A stretch of 64,000 bases of DNA, from NCBI GenBank assembly GCA_000181795.3, contig CM012953.1, positions 18,188,247 to 18,252,246 of the forward strand, in the 5' to 3' direction. Below, piece by piece: positions 50,531-62,092 of this stretch (position 1 is its first letter; each line of letters begins with the position of its first letter). The position numbers were made by a program, and so were the translations under genes. The notes under the pieces are model-generated. The model did no database searches and was not told where the DNA came from. It saw nothing but the letters and a program-made list of their open reading frames with translations. This stretch comes from Trichinella spiralis. Its lineage: Eukaryota > Nematoda > Enoplea > Trichinellida > Trichinellidae.

Positions 50531-52485
50531 ACAAACATCGAGAAGGTCTAAAAGCACCGACAGATACTCATGAAGCATATTGTATTTATCTATGGGGTTG
50601 ATACCCTTCTTGCTAACCTACTCTATAAAATCCTCAGAAACTTTATCCCAGATTCTATGGAGCACACGAACCTGGACCACATTCAAAAATAATCAACGTG
50701 GTAACCTCAGAGCACTTTAACTACTACAAACATGCGGATTATTTCAGTATAATCATCAAAAAAAAGCGAAAGTGTTATGTGTCAACATATGTAGACAGGT
50801 GCCCGGAATATGAATAGCAAACATGAAACAATCGTTAGAAGACGTCATAGATAAAAAAAATTAGCTGTGCAGATGGAGCATAAAAATTTATCGATAGTTT
50901 TGGAATGAATAACGCTAATTATTTTTATTTAAATCACAGCACTGCTCTAAACATCATTTGGCTACATATGTAGATAGGTGCCCAAATTAGGGTTAAAAAT
51001 ATGAGTGATTTTCAAGAATAGCTTTTTGAATTCTTTTTGAATCTTAGAATGAATGCATTTAACATGCAAACGATATTTTGAAAATGATGCAATTTTCTGT
51101 TGAATGATTCATAATGTCTAAATAACCATCTTTTTATTATTTTAGTAAATGAAATTAATTGTGAAAAAATTTATTAATATCTAACAAATGGGGTATACGG
51201 TAAACAGTGCATAAATATATCATAAGTAATGTACTTGATTAACACTTAAGCAAACAGAAAGCAGCTAGATGAAAATGAAATGCACTTTTCCTAAATAAAT
51301 ATGCAATGAATAAACATATTTCAATGTTTAATACTGAATATTCATATATAGGCTAATTTCATAAAATTTGGCTTACCACCTCTAAATTACGTGATATATC
51401 AAGCAAATGCACAAAACATTGCGCTGTTATTTCCATGAACAATGATAATGATTTTATAAAAATTACAATGGGAAATTAAATATAAAACAAAAAATCAAAT
51501 ATCAAAAATTAAATTTCAAAATCAATAAAATTTGTAGTAGAAATAAGAAGATACAAAGACCTAAAAATAAGATCTTGGAAATTAGAATGGGGATACTCTG
51601 CACCTTCGTAAACTGAGCATCATAAATGAATATAAGTTAAATATTAATAAACAAAAATGCAAACAATATCGCTTTTCATTATTAGACTTGAAGTAAATGC
51701 ACTGAGATAAATTTGAAGAATGATGGCAGGTTAACTCTGCGTTATCAGTGCTACTATGTGTAAAAAACATCTCATATTGGTACTAGGATACTCCTCAATG
51801 AAATAAATGATGTCGAAGCAATGAAATTTTATGATTGAAAATACGCCTTCTTAATTATAACATTCGTGTTTGCTTATCATATTTACATTATTGGTTGTCG
51901 TTGTACGTGCAGTAAATAAGACGTTAATGCTTCCTGCAAACTGTTTACTAGCCGCGCATTACAGATGAACAAACATTCTCAAACATTACTTATTTTCCAT
52001 TGTATTGGGAAATAAAAAAGTAAACAATATTAATTATGGATATTTTGCTTCAAATAATTTCATGTAGCATTTTTTAATTGTTTTGGATGTATTTTTGCGT
52101 TAGTTAGTCATTTCACTGCATGCCATTTGCAGTACGTAATATTTGCTAAATAGTTGCATTCTTGACTTACAGTAACAGAAAGTAAGACGTATGAAAACTA
52201 ACTATCAAATACCTTTCTGCTATACCAGCACAAGCTACACAGCAGTTTGATTTAGACTAAAAAAGTAATAAGTGAATTATTGACACGAAATAATTTACGG
52301 AAACACAATAAATATATTCGTTTCATAAATCGGTTAGCTTTTGATTCATGCGCATTAAATCTAAAGTTATATATTTATTGCTTTATCAAAAATGAATTAA
52401 TTATACAATGACATCAGATCAGAAAATAAATATGTAAAGCATACATTCAGTCATATATATATATTACAATATTCTAGCAGAAAAC
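50531..52485. other. Intergenic, AT-rich
   Basis: No coding exon or RNA recognised. A partly repeated phrase (ACATATGTAGATAGGTGCCC-like) occurs at about 50787-50807 and 50964-50984, about 177 bases apart, suggesting an old duplication or repeat. Confidence 0.45.
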
Positions 52486-55400
52486 ATGATGCGCAAAAAT
52501 CTGAAATTCTCTCAAAAAATGAATTTTACTCTTTCAGTATTGTTGATCAGTGTTGCAGCATTATCAGCGTTGGTATGAAAAACCATTTTTGAAAATTGAA
52601 TAACTCTTGAGTATTAACATAATTTGTGCACTGCACTGTATAACTTGTATTGAGTTCAGTGCTAAGTTTATTATTCGTGTAATTCTGGGCTCTATGGAGC
52701 ATTAATTAATGATAATTATTTTTTAATCTACAAAAATAAATGAAAATTTACATTAGCAAAATGATAAAGTAAAATTTACAGAAAGGCGCCGCTGCATCAC
52801 CGCATAAAATTTAAAATCTTAATGAAATAGCAACATTTACTTTCTATTCAAATTAATGCTGCATAAATATGCATATATATGCTTTTAAAAATATATCGAA
52901 TTTCAGGTGAACAGCATTATTTTACTATTAACAGCTTTTCTTATTGAATTTAATTCATTAATCATTGTAACTAATGTCTTGTATAAAATTCTATTACCTT
53001 AGTTTTCACAGATGTCATATATTAAACGTCTAAAATATTAAGTAATGCTTGCAAACTTCTGATGCTGAATGAATGTTTAAATATTTCAAATTAAAGGCCC
53101 ATGAGTTGGAAACACTGGACATTTCTGGGTCAACATCTATTTTAACATTGCTGAATGAAACGAGCAAAAGCCCGGTTTGTGTCAATCCACAGCCCATTGA
53201 ACAAACTGTTGGAAAAATGTTGCTCACAGAGCAAAAGGTAGAAATAACTGAAGACCTCAATTCTGCGGATGCACTGGTTGTTATGAAGCAGCTGAATTCC
53301 TATGTAAACAAACATGTGAAAGGGAAAATATACTACAAAATTACTAAAGTGATTAAAGCAGAAAAGTGCAATGCGCCTGAAAGCAACATTCATGTACTTG
53401 AAATAGAAATTCAGAAAACCACATGTGAAAAAAAAGACGTATGTTAAATTATATATATGAATTTTATTATTAGAAATTATTTTCTAGAAAAATTATTTTT
53501 TAATATTTTTTCCATAGAAAATTATTTTCCAATATGTCAAACTTTTTTCATAGATTTATCAGAAAAATGCTTATAAAGTAATGTTCATAATGCAAAACTA
53601 TTTTATCAGCTTTAAAATTTTTACTTATAAAAGATCTCATATTAATGATACTTCTTGCAGAACAAAAATTGTTTGAGAAGTATATTTGAGAAATTTGTAA
53701 ACCATCTAATGGTACTGTAAATTATAACAATCATTTGTACTTTTGCTTAGCTGAAGGAAGGGGAATCAGATGACAAATGCCATGTGAGAACAGGCGTTGA
53801 AGTTGTGGATTGCCTCTGGACTGGAAGACTCATCGGAACTGCAGTTGCTGAAAGCCAAGGCCTCATTTGCAATGATGGACCTTATGTGAGAAAACAATAT
53901 AAAAGCAACTCAATTAATACTTTAATTTCTTTAAAAATTTAGAACTTCTTCAAGCAAAATGAATTTCTATGTCACTTGTTGAAATACGATGATACAGATG
54001 TAAGTTTTCAAAATGTTTTGCGTTTATGGTGTGTCTAAACTGATTTTACTGAAGATGAGAAGGGTGGATATAGGCCCAAAACACTGGAAATGGGGAAATA
54101 AATTATTTGCATACGCACCACCTGATTTTTCTGCTGAATTTGAAGATGATATCCCATATGATGATTTTGATCCATCAGAAAAGTATATAATTTTGAATTG
54201 CGTTTCATTTCTTATTCAGTTGTTATAGTAAATCATTAGCAAAATTCAACAAAATGGACCAATCTGTTGACAGACGAAGCATAAACGGGCATTACAAGGT
54301 AAGGAATGGTCGTCCACTTTGTCCTGTTGGTCGTACAGGATTACAGGGTCGTGGTAAACTTCCAAGATGGGGACCGAACTTTGTCCTTGCTGTAGTTGTT
54401 GACAGGTAATTGACTTTTATGGTTTCAATGCATCTAACAATAGATTTCAAAATATCATTTATGGTAAATGTTAAATAATGCTAAGCGTTTCATTGCTTCA
54501 TTACACAATGAAATGATAATAATTTTGCTAGAAATTAAATGACACAAATATTTTTAATTAAACAGCGCTCTTTGAAATTTGCAGAAAGCTGTTGAATTTA
54601 CTTGTGCTCTACAATTTAAACGCTTATTTGAAACATTTATGAATGGGAAAGTTCATAAAAATATCTAATAATTCACCCTGGAAACATCACATTTTTTGAA
54701 AATTAATTCTTTTGAAATAATTTTAGTGGTGTAGGTCATGTTGTGGATATATTATCAACAACAATAGCTGAAGGACCATTCTCCATTCCTACAGTAAGCT
54801 CTTTTATATTTATATACAAATTTGATAAAAAAAAGCAGTAGATCTCGGCACGTTATTTTGTTTTGATTAACATGCATACATCACAAAATTTATTTGCAGT
54901 TCTTCATTGATGATTACAGTAAAGAAGGCATTGAAGCTAAATTAGAAGAAATCATAATTGCAAGCAAGCCTAGAAATGGATTTTCTAGAATGGAAATTCA
55001 CTCTTTGGTCAAAACAGCGATGGAAAATGCCCTTATCGTAAAATTAATAAAAGAAAAACGTGCATATTTATAAATTATTCAAACTTTAGATAAAGCAAGG
55101 CTTTACTCCTGATTCCCGCAATACTGATAATGCATGGACAGAAACGATAGCAGTGCAAATTAGTGATCCAATGAAGCAACATATAGGTAAATTAAAATTT
55201 GAACCACAAACCAAGCACAACACAGTGGAGTGGAGAACAGTAGACGAGAAATCTCAAAGTGAACTAAGAAATTATGTAGAACGTTCGATTGGGGAAGCAA
55301 GATTTAATGAAGTTGTAAACAAAAGTGACATGAAATCATCACTGAAAAACATAATAACAGCTCTAACTGGATACACTTTACGTGGGCTGCGTTTTATTGG

Positions 55401-55521
55401 TGGAGTAATTTATGGCGTATGCGTTGGAATACTTGTACCAGTAACGGCAGTAGTCACTACTTTAATCGGTTTGGCAATTTTTGCAACACTGCGGCTGAGG
55501 AAGAAGCTAAAATCAAACTAA
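52486..55521 (+). CDS. Signal peptide + cystatin-like + NUDT9-like + membrane segment fusion protein
   Basis: Nine exons, all in phase: 52486-52572, 53097-53438, 53751-53885, 53943-53999, 54055-54182, 54220-54405, 54727-54793, 54900-55037 and 55090-55521, giving 523 aa. Residues 1-29 are a signal peptide (LSVLLISVAALSAL). Residues about 30-200 contain a type-2 cystatin-like domain: a helix (ALVVMKQLNSYV), QKTTCEKKD, and four cysteines spaced as in cystatin C. The QxVxG inhibitory loop is replaced (KCNAPESNIH) and the PW loop is absent. Residues about 210-430 resemble NUDT9/TRPM2 ADP-ribose hydrolases: NGHYKVRNGRP, VGRTGLQGRGKLPRWGPN and DSRNTDNAWTET. The Nudix-box region instead reads FFIDDYSKEGIEAKLEEIII, lacking the REUxEE core. 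The C-terminus has a hydrophobic segment (GGVIYGVCVGILVPVTAVV) and a basic end (RLRKKLKSN). Predicted secretory-pathway type I membrane protein, probably a pseudo-inhibitor/pseudo-enzyme. It could alternatively be two genes, but the in-phase 55-nt intron at 54000-54054 and the lack of a stop argue for one. Confidence 0.8.
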
Positions 55522-55904
55522 ACAAGATTCACATTAACTACTATAGCAATTATTTACAGTTAAAGTCAGAAAAAAATTCAAATATAGAAAATGTTGTGAT
55601 AAATGCCACAAATGTGTTGTAATAAACATTACCATTCCAAATGAAGTTCTCGATTTCCTACATCAAACTGCCTGATGCTATGTAGTATGTGACATCCAAA
55701 ACGTTTTTTTGTTACTAACAATGTGAGCAAACTTTTTATTGGTAATTCAGATTTGAATGAGGCAAATATGTTTAGCAATTTTGAATTTTTTATACGCTTG
55801 ATAATTTTGACCAAATTTCAGGTTAAATTTTTTCTTTAAATTTGATTACATTTTATTATTGAAATGTAGATGTAAAATTTTTCAAAATATGCCATTCATG
55901 TAGG
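55522..55904. other. 3' flank of the fusion gene
   Basis: AATAAA occurs at 55620-55625, about 100 bases past the stop. Otherwise nothing is seen before the transposon terminus at 55905. Confidence 0.5.
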
Positions 55905-58540
55905 CAGTGGTTCGCAAACTTTTCTGGACTGCGACCCACTTTGGACTACTATAAGTTTTTGCGACCCACCGGTTTGCAATGCATTTTTTAAAAGGCAAGG
56001 ATATATTTCAGTAAAACATATAAGTTTTATACTTTTAAATTTTTTTAATGAATACATCTAATTTTAATGTATATGTTTGTTAGTGAGATGCATAATGCGG
56101 TGTATGCGAACAATTAGCATGTTTTCCGTTTTGACTGTGACTTCTTCGACGTCCACACTGATATGTGTTAGTTTTAGACGCAAGTTGTTGGATAATTGCA
56201 GCTTATTTCGTAATTTGGTGTTAATTCCAATCATTGCTATAAATCCAATTTTGCACATGTACGAAGTAGTAAAAGAAAGCAGCACTTTTAATGCTGCGGT
56301 GGAAAGAGTTGGATATGTTTTGTACTGATAGCCAAAACTGTATTAATCTCTTACGATCAAAACTCATTTTAAGCGAATAATCTTCAGACAAATCGATTAA
56401 TTCTTCGTCTGCCTTCGTAAATATGCCAGTAGCCACAACATCACTCTGAAATGGACTCACAATACAGATATTTTTATCACAGAATTTCATTTCTTCACTG
56501 AAGTAATAATCAAAACTTTCTTTCAACGAATCTAGAAGTGCAACTATCATATTAAGAAATTAAGTTCTCATATAGTGTCGCTTCTTTTTCGACGATGAAA
56601 GTCGCCAATGTCTGGAAAGAACAATAATTTCCGTCTTTAACATTTTTCCATAAATAAAGTTTTTTCATAAAACCCTGAATCTTATCATGTACTGAAAATA
56701 TGTCAGCTGCGTCCATCCCTTGTAGATATAAATTTAGTTCATTTAAATTCGAATATATGTCTGCCAAATAAGTGAGCTTAAGAACGAATTTCTCATCCCG
56801 CAATACTTTCGAGTAATCACTTTGTCCTTTCAGAAATATTGCAACTTCTTTGCGGAGTTCAACAAGTCTTGTTAGCCCTTTACCCCTTGACAGCCAACGC
56901 ACTTCAGAATGGAAAATAAGAGATTTGTGGCAGCTTCCCATCTCTTCGCACAGTTTTTCAAATAAGCGAGACCGTAAAGGTTTACTCTTAATGAAGTTGA
57001 TTATTTTCACGGCAGTGTTTAAAACATTTTTTAAATCGTCTGATATAGTTTTTGATACCCATGCTTCTCTATGAATGCTACAGTGAGTCCATGAAGCATT
57101 AGCACTTTGTTTAAGAACGCGTGTCACAATACCACTGTTCTTACCACACATTGCCCGTGCACCATCCGTACATATACCAACACAGTTCCCGCAGTCAGCT
57201 CCTTCGATTTTACATAAGCGTCAAGAGTTTCAAATATTTCCTCACTAGTACCCTGAATAATTGGTTCACAAAACAGTATATCCTCATGCGGCTGACTGTT
57301 CCATACAAAACGGTTAAATTCAATCAATTGGGATAAGCCTTGTATATCCGTGGACTCATCCAGCTGCAGGGAGAAATATTTACTTCCTTTAATCATGCTA
57401 ATAAGCTGATCTTCCACCCATTTCGCCATATCTTCGATTCTGCGTGCAACTGCGTCGTTAGAAAGTGGAATTAATTCAATCTCTTTCAAGTACGTGTCAC
57501 CAAACAAAACTCCGACAGCATCCTTTATCGATGGAAGTACTAAAGATTCGCCAATTGTGAGAGGCTGACCAGATTGTGCAATTCGCAAGCTAATAAGATA
57601 TGAGGCATGCATAGCTTTTTCATTAACATTGGTGAAATGAGAAAGTGCACATTGTGACGCATTTAATTCCTTTAATTTGCTTTCAAAAAATTGAAGCGGA
57701 TTGCTTTTGAGATCCATGTGCTTTGTTTCAATATGTCGAAGTAGTTTATTTGGTCGCATGCTCTTATTTGCGAAAATTTCATAGCAAATAACACAAAGAG
57801 GACGTGGATCTTTATGGTCACCATTCCACGTAAATCCAAATTTTAAATAGTCAGTATCATATTTTCTTATTACTTTTCGTCGATTTGACAATTGAAAACT
57901 TGCTGACTCATTTTCATCAATTTTTCTTTTATTATTCACATCACCCGCAGTGGAACATTTTTGAGACTCCATTTCAGCCACTTCTCTTTTTACCGGTTTC
58001 CTTATCAACCACTCACCCATTCCTAGGCTAAATTTTACAGAAAAGGGAAACCCTTATTACTTACATAGCACAAAAATTATTAAATTAAAAAATATTTTAT
58101 TTGCGATAACTAACAACTAACAACTAACTTTGTGATAACCTAATGTGCCAGCCATTATAACCTACGACAGAGTGCAGAAATATACTGAGCACGCCGCGCC
58201 AAGCTGCGACGAGATCGTTCAATCAAGCACATTTTCACCTATTTGCCTACTTGTTTACCTTTTATAAGTTATGTGCAACAAAGAAAAGCAACTGTTATCG
58301 ACAACCAATTAAAATTAACGTGACATAGATCAGTGTACTGTAAAACCAGACAGATCTAGTGATTCTCAGGTTAACGGTAACAGAATCAAAGCTTAATTAA
58401 TCAAAGCCAACAATTTTTGATGAGCAGTACTCTTCTAACGAACCTAAAGAATACTCCCGTACGCTAATATTTTGCGCGACCCACCCAAAAACTGCTCGCG
58501 ACCCACTGGCGAGTAGCGAACCACACTTTGAGAACCACTG
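55905..58540 (-). mobile_element. hAT (Charlie-like) DNA transposon
   Basis: 2,636 bases. Left end CAGTGGTTCGCAAACTTT, right end (reverse complement) CAGTGGTTCTCAAAGTGTGG: inverted repeats of the hAT-Charlie style. The flanks catgtagg (left) and atgtaagg (right) look like an 8-bp target duplication with one indel. GCGACCCAC occurs as a subterminal motif twice near each end. The interior encodes a minus-strand transposase. Confidence 0.9.
56064..58020 (-). pseudogene. hAT transposase (ZBED5/FAM200-like), frameshifted
   Basis: The first frame (58020-57124, 298 aa) has a BED-type zinc finger (CVICYEIF...RHIETKH), the IAQSGQPLTIGESLVLP segment and the first catalytic block FSLQLDESTDIQG. A single-base loss at about 57187 moves the reading to 57151-56552. 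There the CTDGARAMCGKNSG block (second catalytic Asp) and SEVRWLSRGKGLTRL are found. A further break near 56555 leads to 56550-56221, then a last shifted piece with the hAT C-terminal NKLQLSNNLRLKLTHISVDV. Long stretches are intact and only a few lesions are seen, so the insertion seems fairly recent. Confidence 0.88.
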
Positions 58541-59378
58541 ATGTAAGGAAAATTATAAAAATGAAAAGTGTGGAAGAATCTTATTATTTTTTGATATTTT
58601 TGGGACGTTTTAAAGTGATTAATGATAATTTCAAATCTTTCCTACCCAGTAGTGAATGGCTGACTTCTAAATATAGATTTAATAATTGGCATTGAAGAAA
58701 TTACGAGGTGAATTTTCTTTAAGCAAATTCGTTGCGTGTGGAAAAAATTCTTTTCATAATGAAAAAATGGTGTATTGCGTGGTTCATTGTATTTATTGAA
58801 AGCGGATATATTCATTATGCATTGTAAACTGAAAATGCTAAATAAACAAATTTACACACTATTTGTAAAGGCATCTCTTTAAATTCTTAACGTTTAAAAT
58901 TCATTATTATTAAACATGTGTTAAAATGAATAATTGGGATATTTGATAAAAGATTGAATTGTCTCTACAAAATTTAATAATGCTTACCCTATACATTGGA
59001 GAGACGTATTTGTTAAGAATGTTTGTTTTTCATGCAATTGTATTCCCGCATTAAAGATTGTATTAAATGAATAAAAACCTGGTCAAACATGCAAGGAAGA
59101 AATAGTACTACATGAGCATCATTTTAACGGAAATTCACACAAATAGGCAATGTCCAATATAGAATTAGATATATTATTAAATTTACAGAAATCTGTGAAT
59201 ATCACAAGTTTTATTTGCGTTATGAAAAATTGTGATGGAATCTTTACCTGAATGTTTATTCTTTATTTTATTAAATAAATATAGTATCAAGAAATACATG
59301 GATGTCAATTTATATAAATAGATGCAAAAGTGACAGAAAACGCAGAAGCACCTTCATTTTGGAAAATAGCAGCAATCA
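58541..59378. other. Intergenic, AT-rich
   Basis: No gene or RNA recognised. Confidence 0.5.
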
Positions 59379-61010
59379 ATGAAGCTTTTGGTTTTTACTT
59401 TATTTTACTTTTTCACAGCAGTGAGTATTTATTTTAGGCATAAGAATATTTAGCATAAGTGGAAATTCATTTTTTAAATAAAAGTGCTTTCATTAAAATT
59501 AACACGCAATGAAAATGATAAAAATCTATGAGGAGTATTCTTTGAATTTCAATATTTTAATATTACTAACAATAAAAAATTATATTAGTTGAAAAGTATC
59601 AAACACGTAGTTCTTAAGCAGTAATTTCATCGTTCCGCTTTGTAATATTACTTGTTCATCAGCAATTGTAGAACTTCCTTTATTATAGTGAGTTGCGGTA
59701 TTTCATATTTTAGAATATTTCGTTTTACATTATTTTCATTTCAAATTACACATTGATTTATAATCTTTTCTCTTATAAAGTAATATTCTTAAGTTGGATT
59801 ACAATGCACATAGCATTTTCACTGAAATTCAGTTAAAATGTATTTGAAATAAATGTTCACTTTGGAAAAGTATAATTTATATAGTTGATAAATGAAAATA
59901 ACATTGGAAAAATACGTTTGATTTTCTTCATCAATTAGTGTAATCTTTTTAGAAGCATTGATGTATTTGTGTTTGGGTCAGGGCGTTTTGTAATTTTTGA
60001 ATTTTATAGGTGAACTCAGAATGTGGGGAAGAGGCAATTGAGAGTCTTGCACTTGTATATAAACCCGTACAACAGGACTCTAAACGCGTTCTTGGCATTG
60101 CCTGTCAGGGAGCAATTGTGCCAGGAAGACATCAAAACTATACTGACACCGTTTTAGTATCATCATATTGCATTGTGGAGGAGTAATTGGCTTTTTATAA
60201 TATTCATCCACTTATTACTAAACGTAACTATGTATTGATATTTCAGTCCACAGGAAGGTTATGTTGTCAGTGTTGGTTCTCCTGATCCTCATGGAGATCT
60301 TCAATCAAGTGCACAACAATTCAGGGCGCAACGTATTTTAAATTTTCCATTTGAGCAACATCCAGTTGGAATTTTGAAAACTCCACAACCTATCGTGTAC
60401 AGTGATTCAGTTAAACCTATGTGCATAGCAGAGGCTCCATTACCAGATGAGCACGTATGCATACTGGGAGTTGTAACAAAAGGAGGTTTAATGACATTGC
60501 GTCATGTGCAAATGTTATATGAAAGTGATTGTCAAGAACTTGCGCAAGGCTTGAGTTCATACTTGTGTGCAAAAGTGAAAGAAATTGATGCAGAAGTAGG
60601 TGAAACTTTTGGCCTGGACCCATCATTGGTAAGATGATGAAAGAATCCAAATTTATTTGCCCTATTTCATATTTACCTCTAGGATATATATCCATTTGTT
60701 GCTCCACTTGAATTTGATATTAGTGGCGTACAATCTGGAAGTGTAAGTATTTGTAAAATTGTATTTAACACTTGGTTGTTGACATCAAATAAATAAATTT
60801 ATTTCATAGTTGGAAACACCACTCTTCTGTTTAACCAATGAGCATCCAACATGGTCTGTTTATGGATTTGCGATGAACGCATATGATGTGACAGATCCTG
60901 AAAGTCCTATTTTGTTTTCTGATGTATCAAGTGATTTGAAAGCTATAAAGCAGCATAGTGACGTCACGTATCAAGAATGGGTGCAATCCATGTTGGCTAA
61001 GCGAAGCTAA
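59379..61010 (+). CDS. Secreted trypsin-like serine protease homologue, predicted inactive
   Basis: Exons 59379-59420, 60010-60182, 60247-60628, 60683-60742 and 60810-61010 are in phase and give 285 aa. The N-terminus MKLLVFTLFYFFTA is a signal peptide, followed by NSECG, as often seen at the start of S1A chains. The S1 fold is suggested by ACQGAIVPG, VLVSSYCIVED, FRAQRILNFPFEQHPVGIL, SDSVKPMCI and YGFAM near the end. At the catalytic sites: AAHC is SSYC (His to Tyr), the DIALL segment is PVGIL (no Asp), and GDSGGP is replaced around SGVQSGSLETPLFC. All three triad residues therefore seem lost. The role is probably non-proteolytic (binding or decoy) in secretions. The signal exon is inferred from phase and hydrophobicity across a 589-nt intron. 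Poly(A) signal near 61065. Confidence 0.78.
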
Positions 61011-62092
61011 ACATTTCTTTAATTTTACCATTATAATTGTGTAATAATTTGTGCTTATGAAAGAGAATAAAAAATTAAAATGCATTCGTAATGTTCAATT
61101 GAAAAATGATTTTCCATGACGCTTTCATAATTGAATTTCTGCTTAGAAGCACTGAATTAAACATGATTATTCCATGTTATTACATTTTTAAAATTTTTTT
61201 AAATGAATTTCATGTTCTCCTTACTTAAATCCTATTGAGGAATTGTTATTACTTTTTGTTTTTTTTTGCTTTAAATTATCATGTTATTTTAAAAGTTCTC
61301 AAGAAATCTATGATTTTGGAACTTTATAAAACTACGAACAACATTGCAACATTGTTGAATTTTAATATCCTTACGCAATAAGTGTTCATAGCATCATCTA
61401 ATCTGAATTTTCAATAAAACACCTCAAAATTATCTCTGCATATAGTAAGATGCATTAAAATTTGTCATTGTATTAAAACTGAAAATTTCGTGTTTCTCAA
61501 TTTACATTGCGTATAGTAATAGCACTGTTCAAACTGATGCAAATTCTTACAACTGATTCATATATTGTGATCATTTCCTATTTGCTGCTTCAATGAATCC
61601 TGGAGTGGATATTATCAGTTCTCGTTATTGCTAAGAGGATTCCTCTTTCATTATTAGATGCTTGTTCATTCCTTAACTATCCGCTAGATTGTTAGTCTTT
61701 TAATATGGTGCCAAATTGGAAGCAAATGCAACAAATGCAAATGCTGACGCAGTATTTCAACTACTAATCACGGATAATAATGTAAATGAGGAGTGGGTAA
61801 GAAGGGTAGTTGCGCACGTTGTTAAACAATGTCCTGCTATTTCCCACTTGAAAAATAGGGCCGCTATGATCGAGTGCACACTGTTGGAAATGTTATTACA
61901 TTACATGTGGAAAGGTTGGCTGATATGCATAAGGCATAAAGCTGATAGGCTGATGCAGTAATCACTCGGTTCTAGTAAATACTTGATGAGCTGACTCTTC
62001 ATCGTAAATAAATTACTGGTGGCCATGCTCATGCAATGACAACCAACGCCATTAGTATCCAATGAGAATTAGACATTCAATATCCATTGCCT
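61011..62092. other. Intergenic; one unassigned open frame
   Basis: Mostly AT-rich. An open frame at 61716-61961 (containing NEEWVRRVVAHVVKQCPAIS) has no recognised family and lacks a clear ATG; it may be repeat-derived. Confidence 0.4.

Noticed and set aside
61716-61961. 81-codon open frame as a gene
   Set aside because: No ATG start, no recognisable family, and it lies beside transposon remnants.
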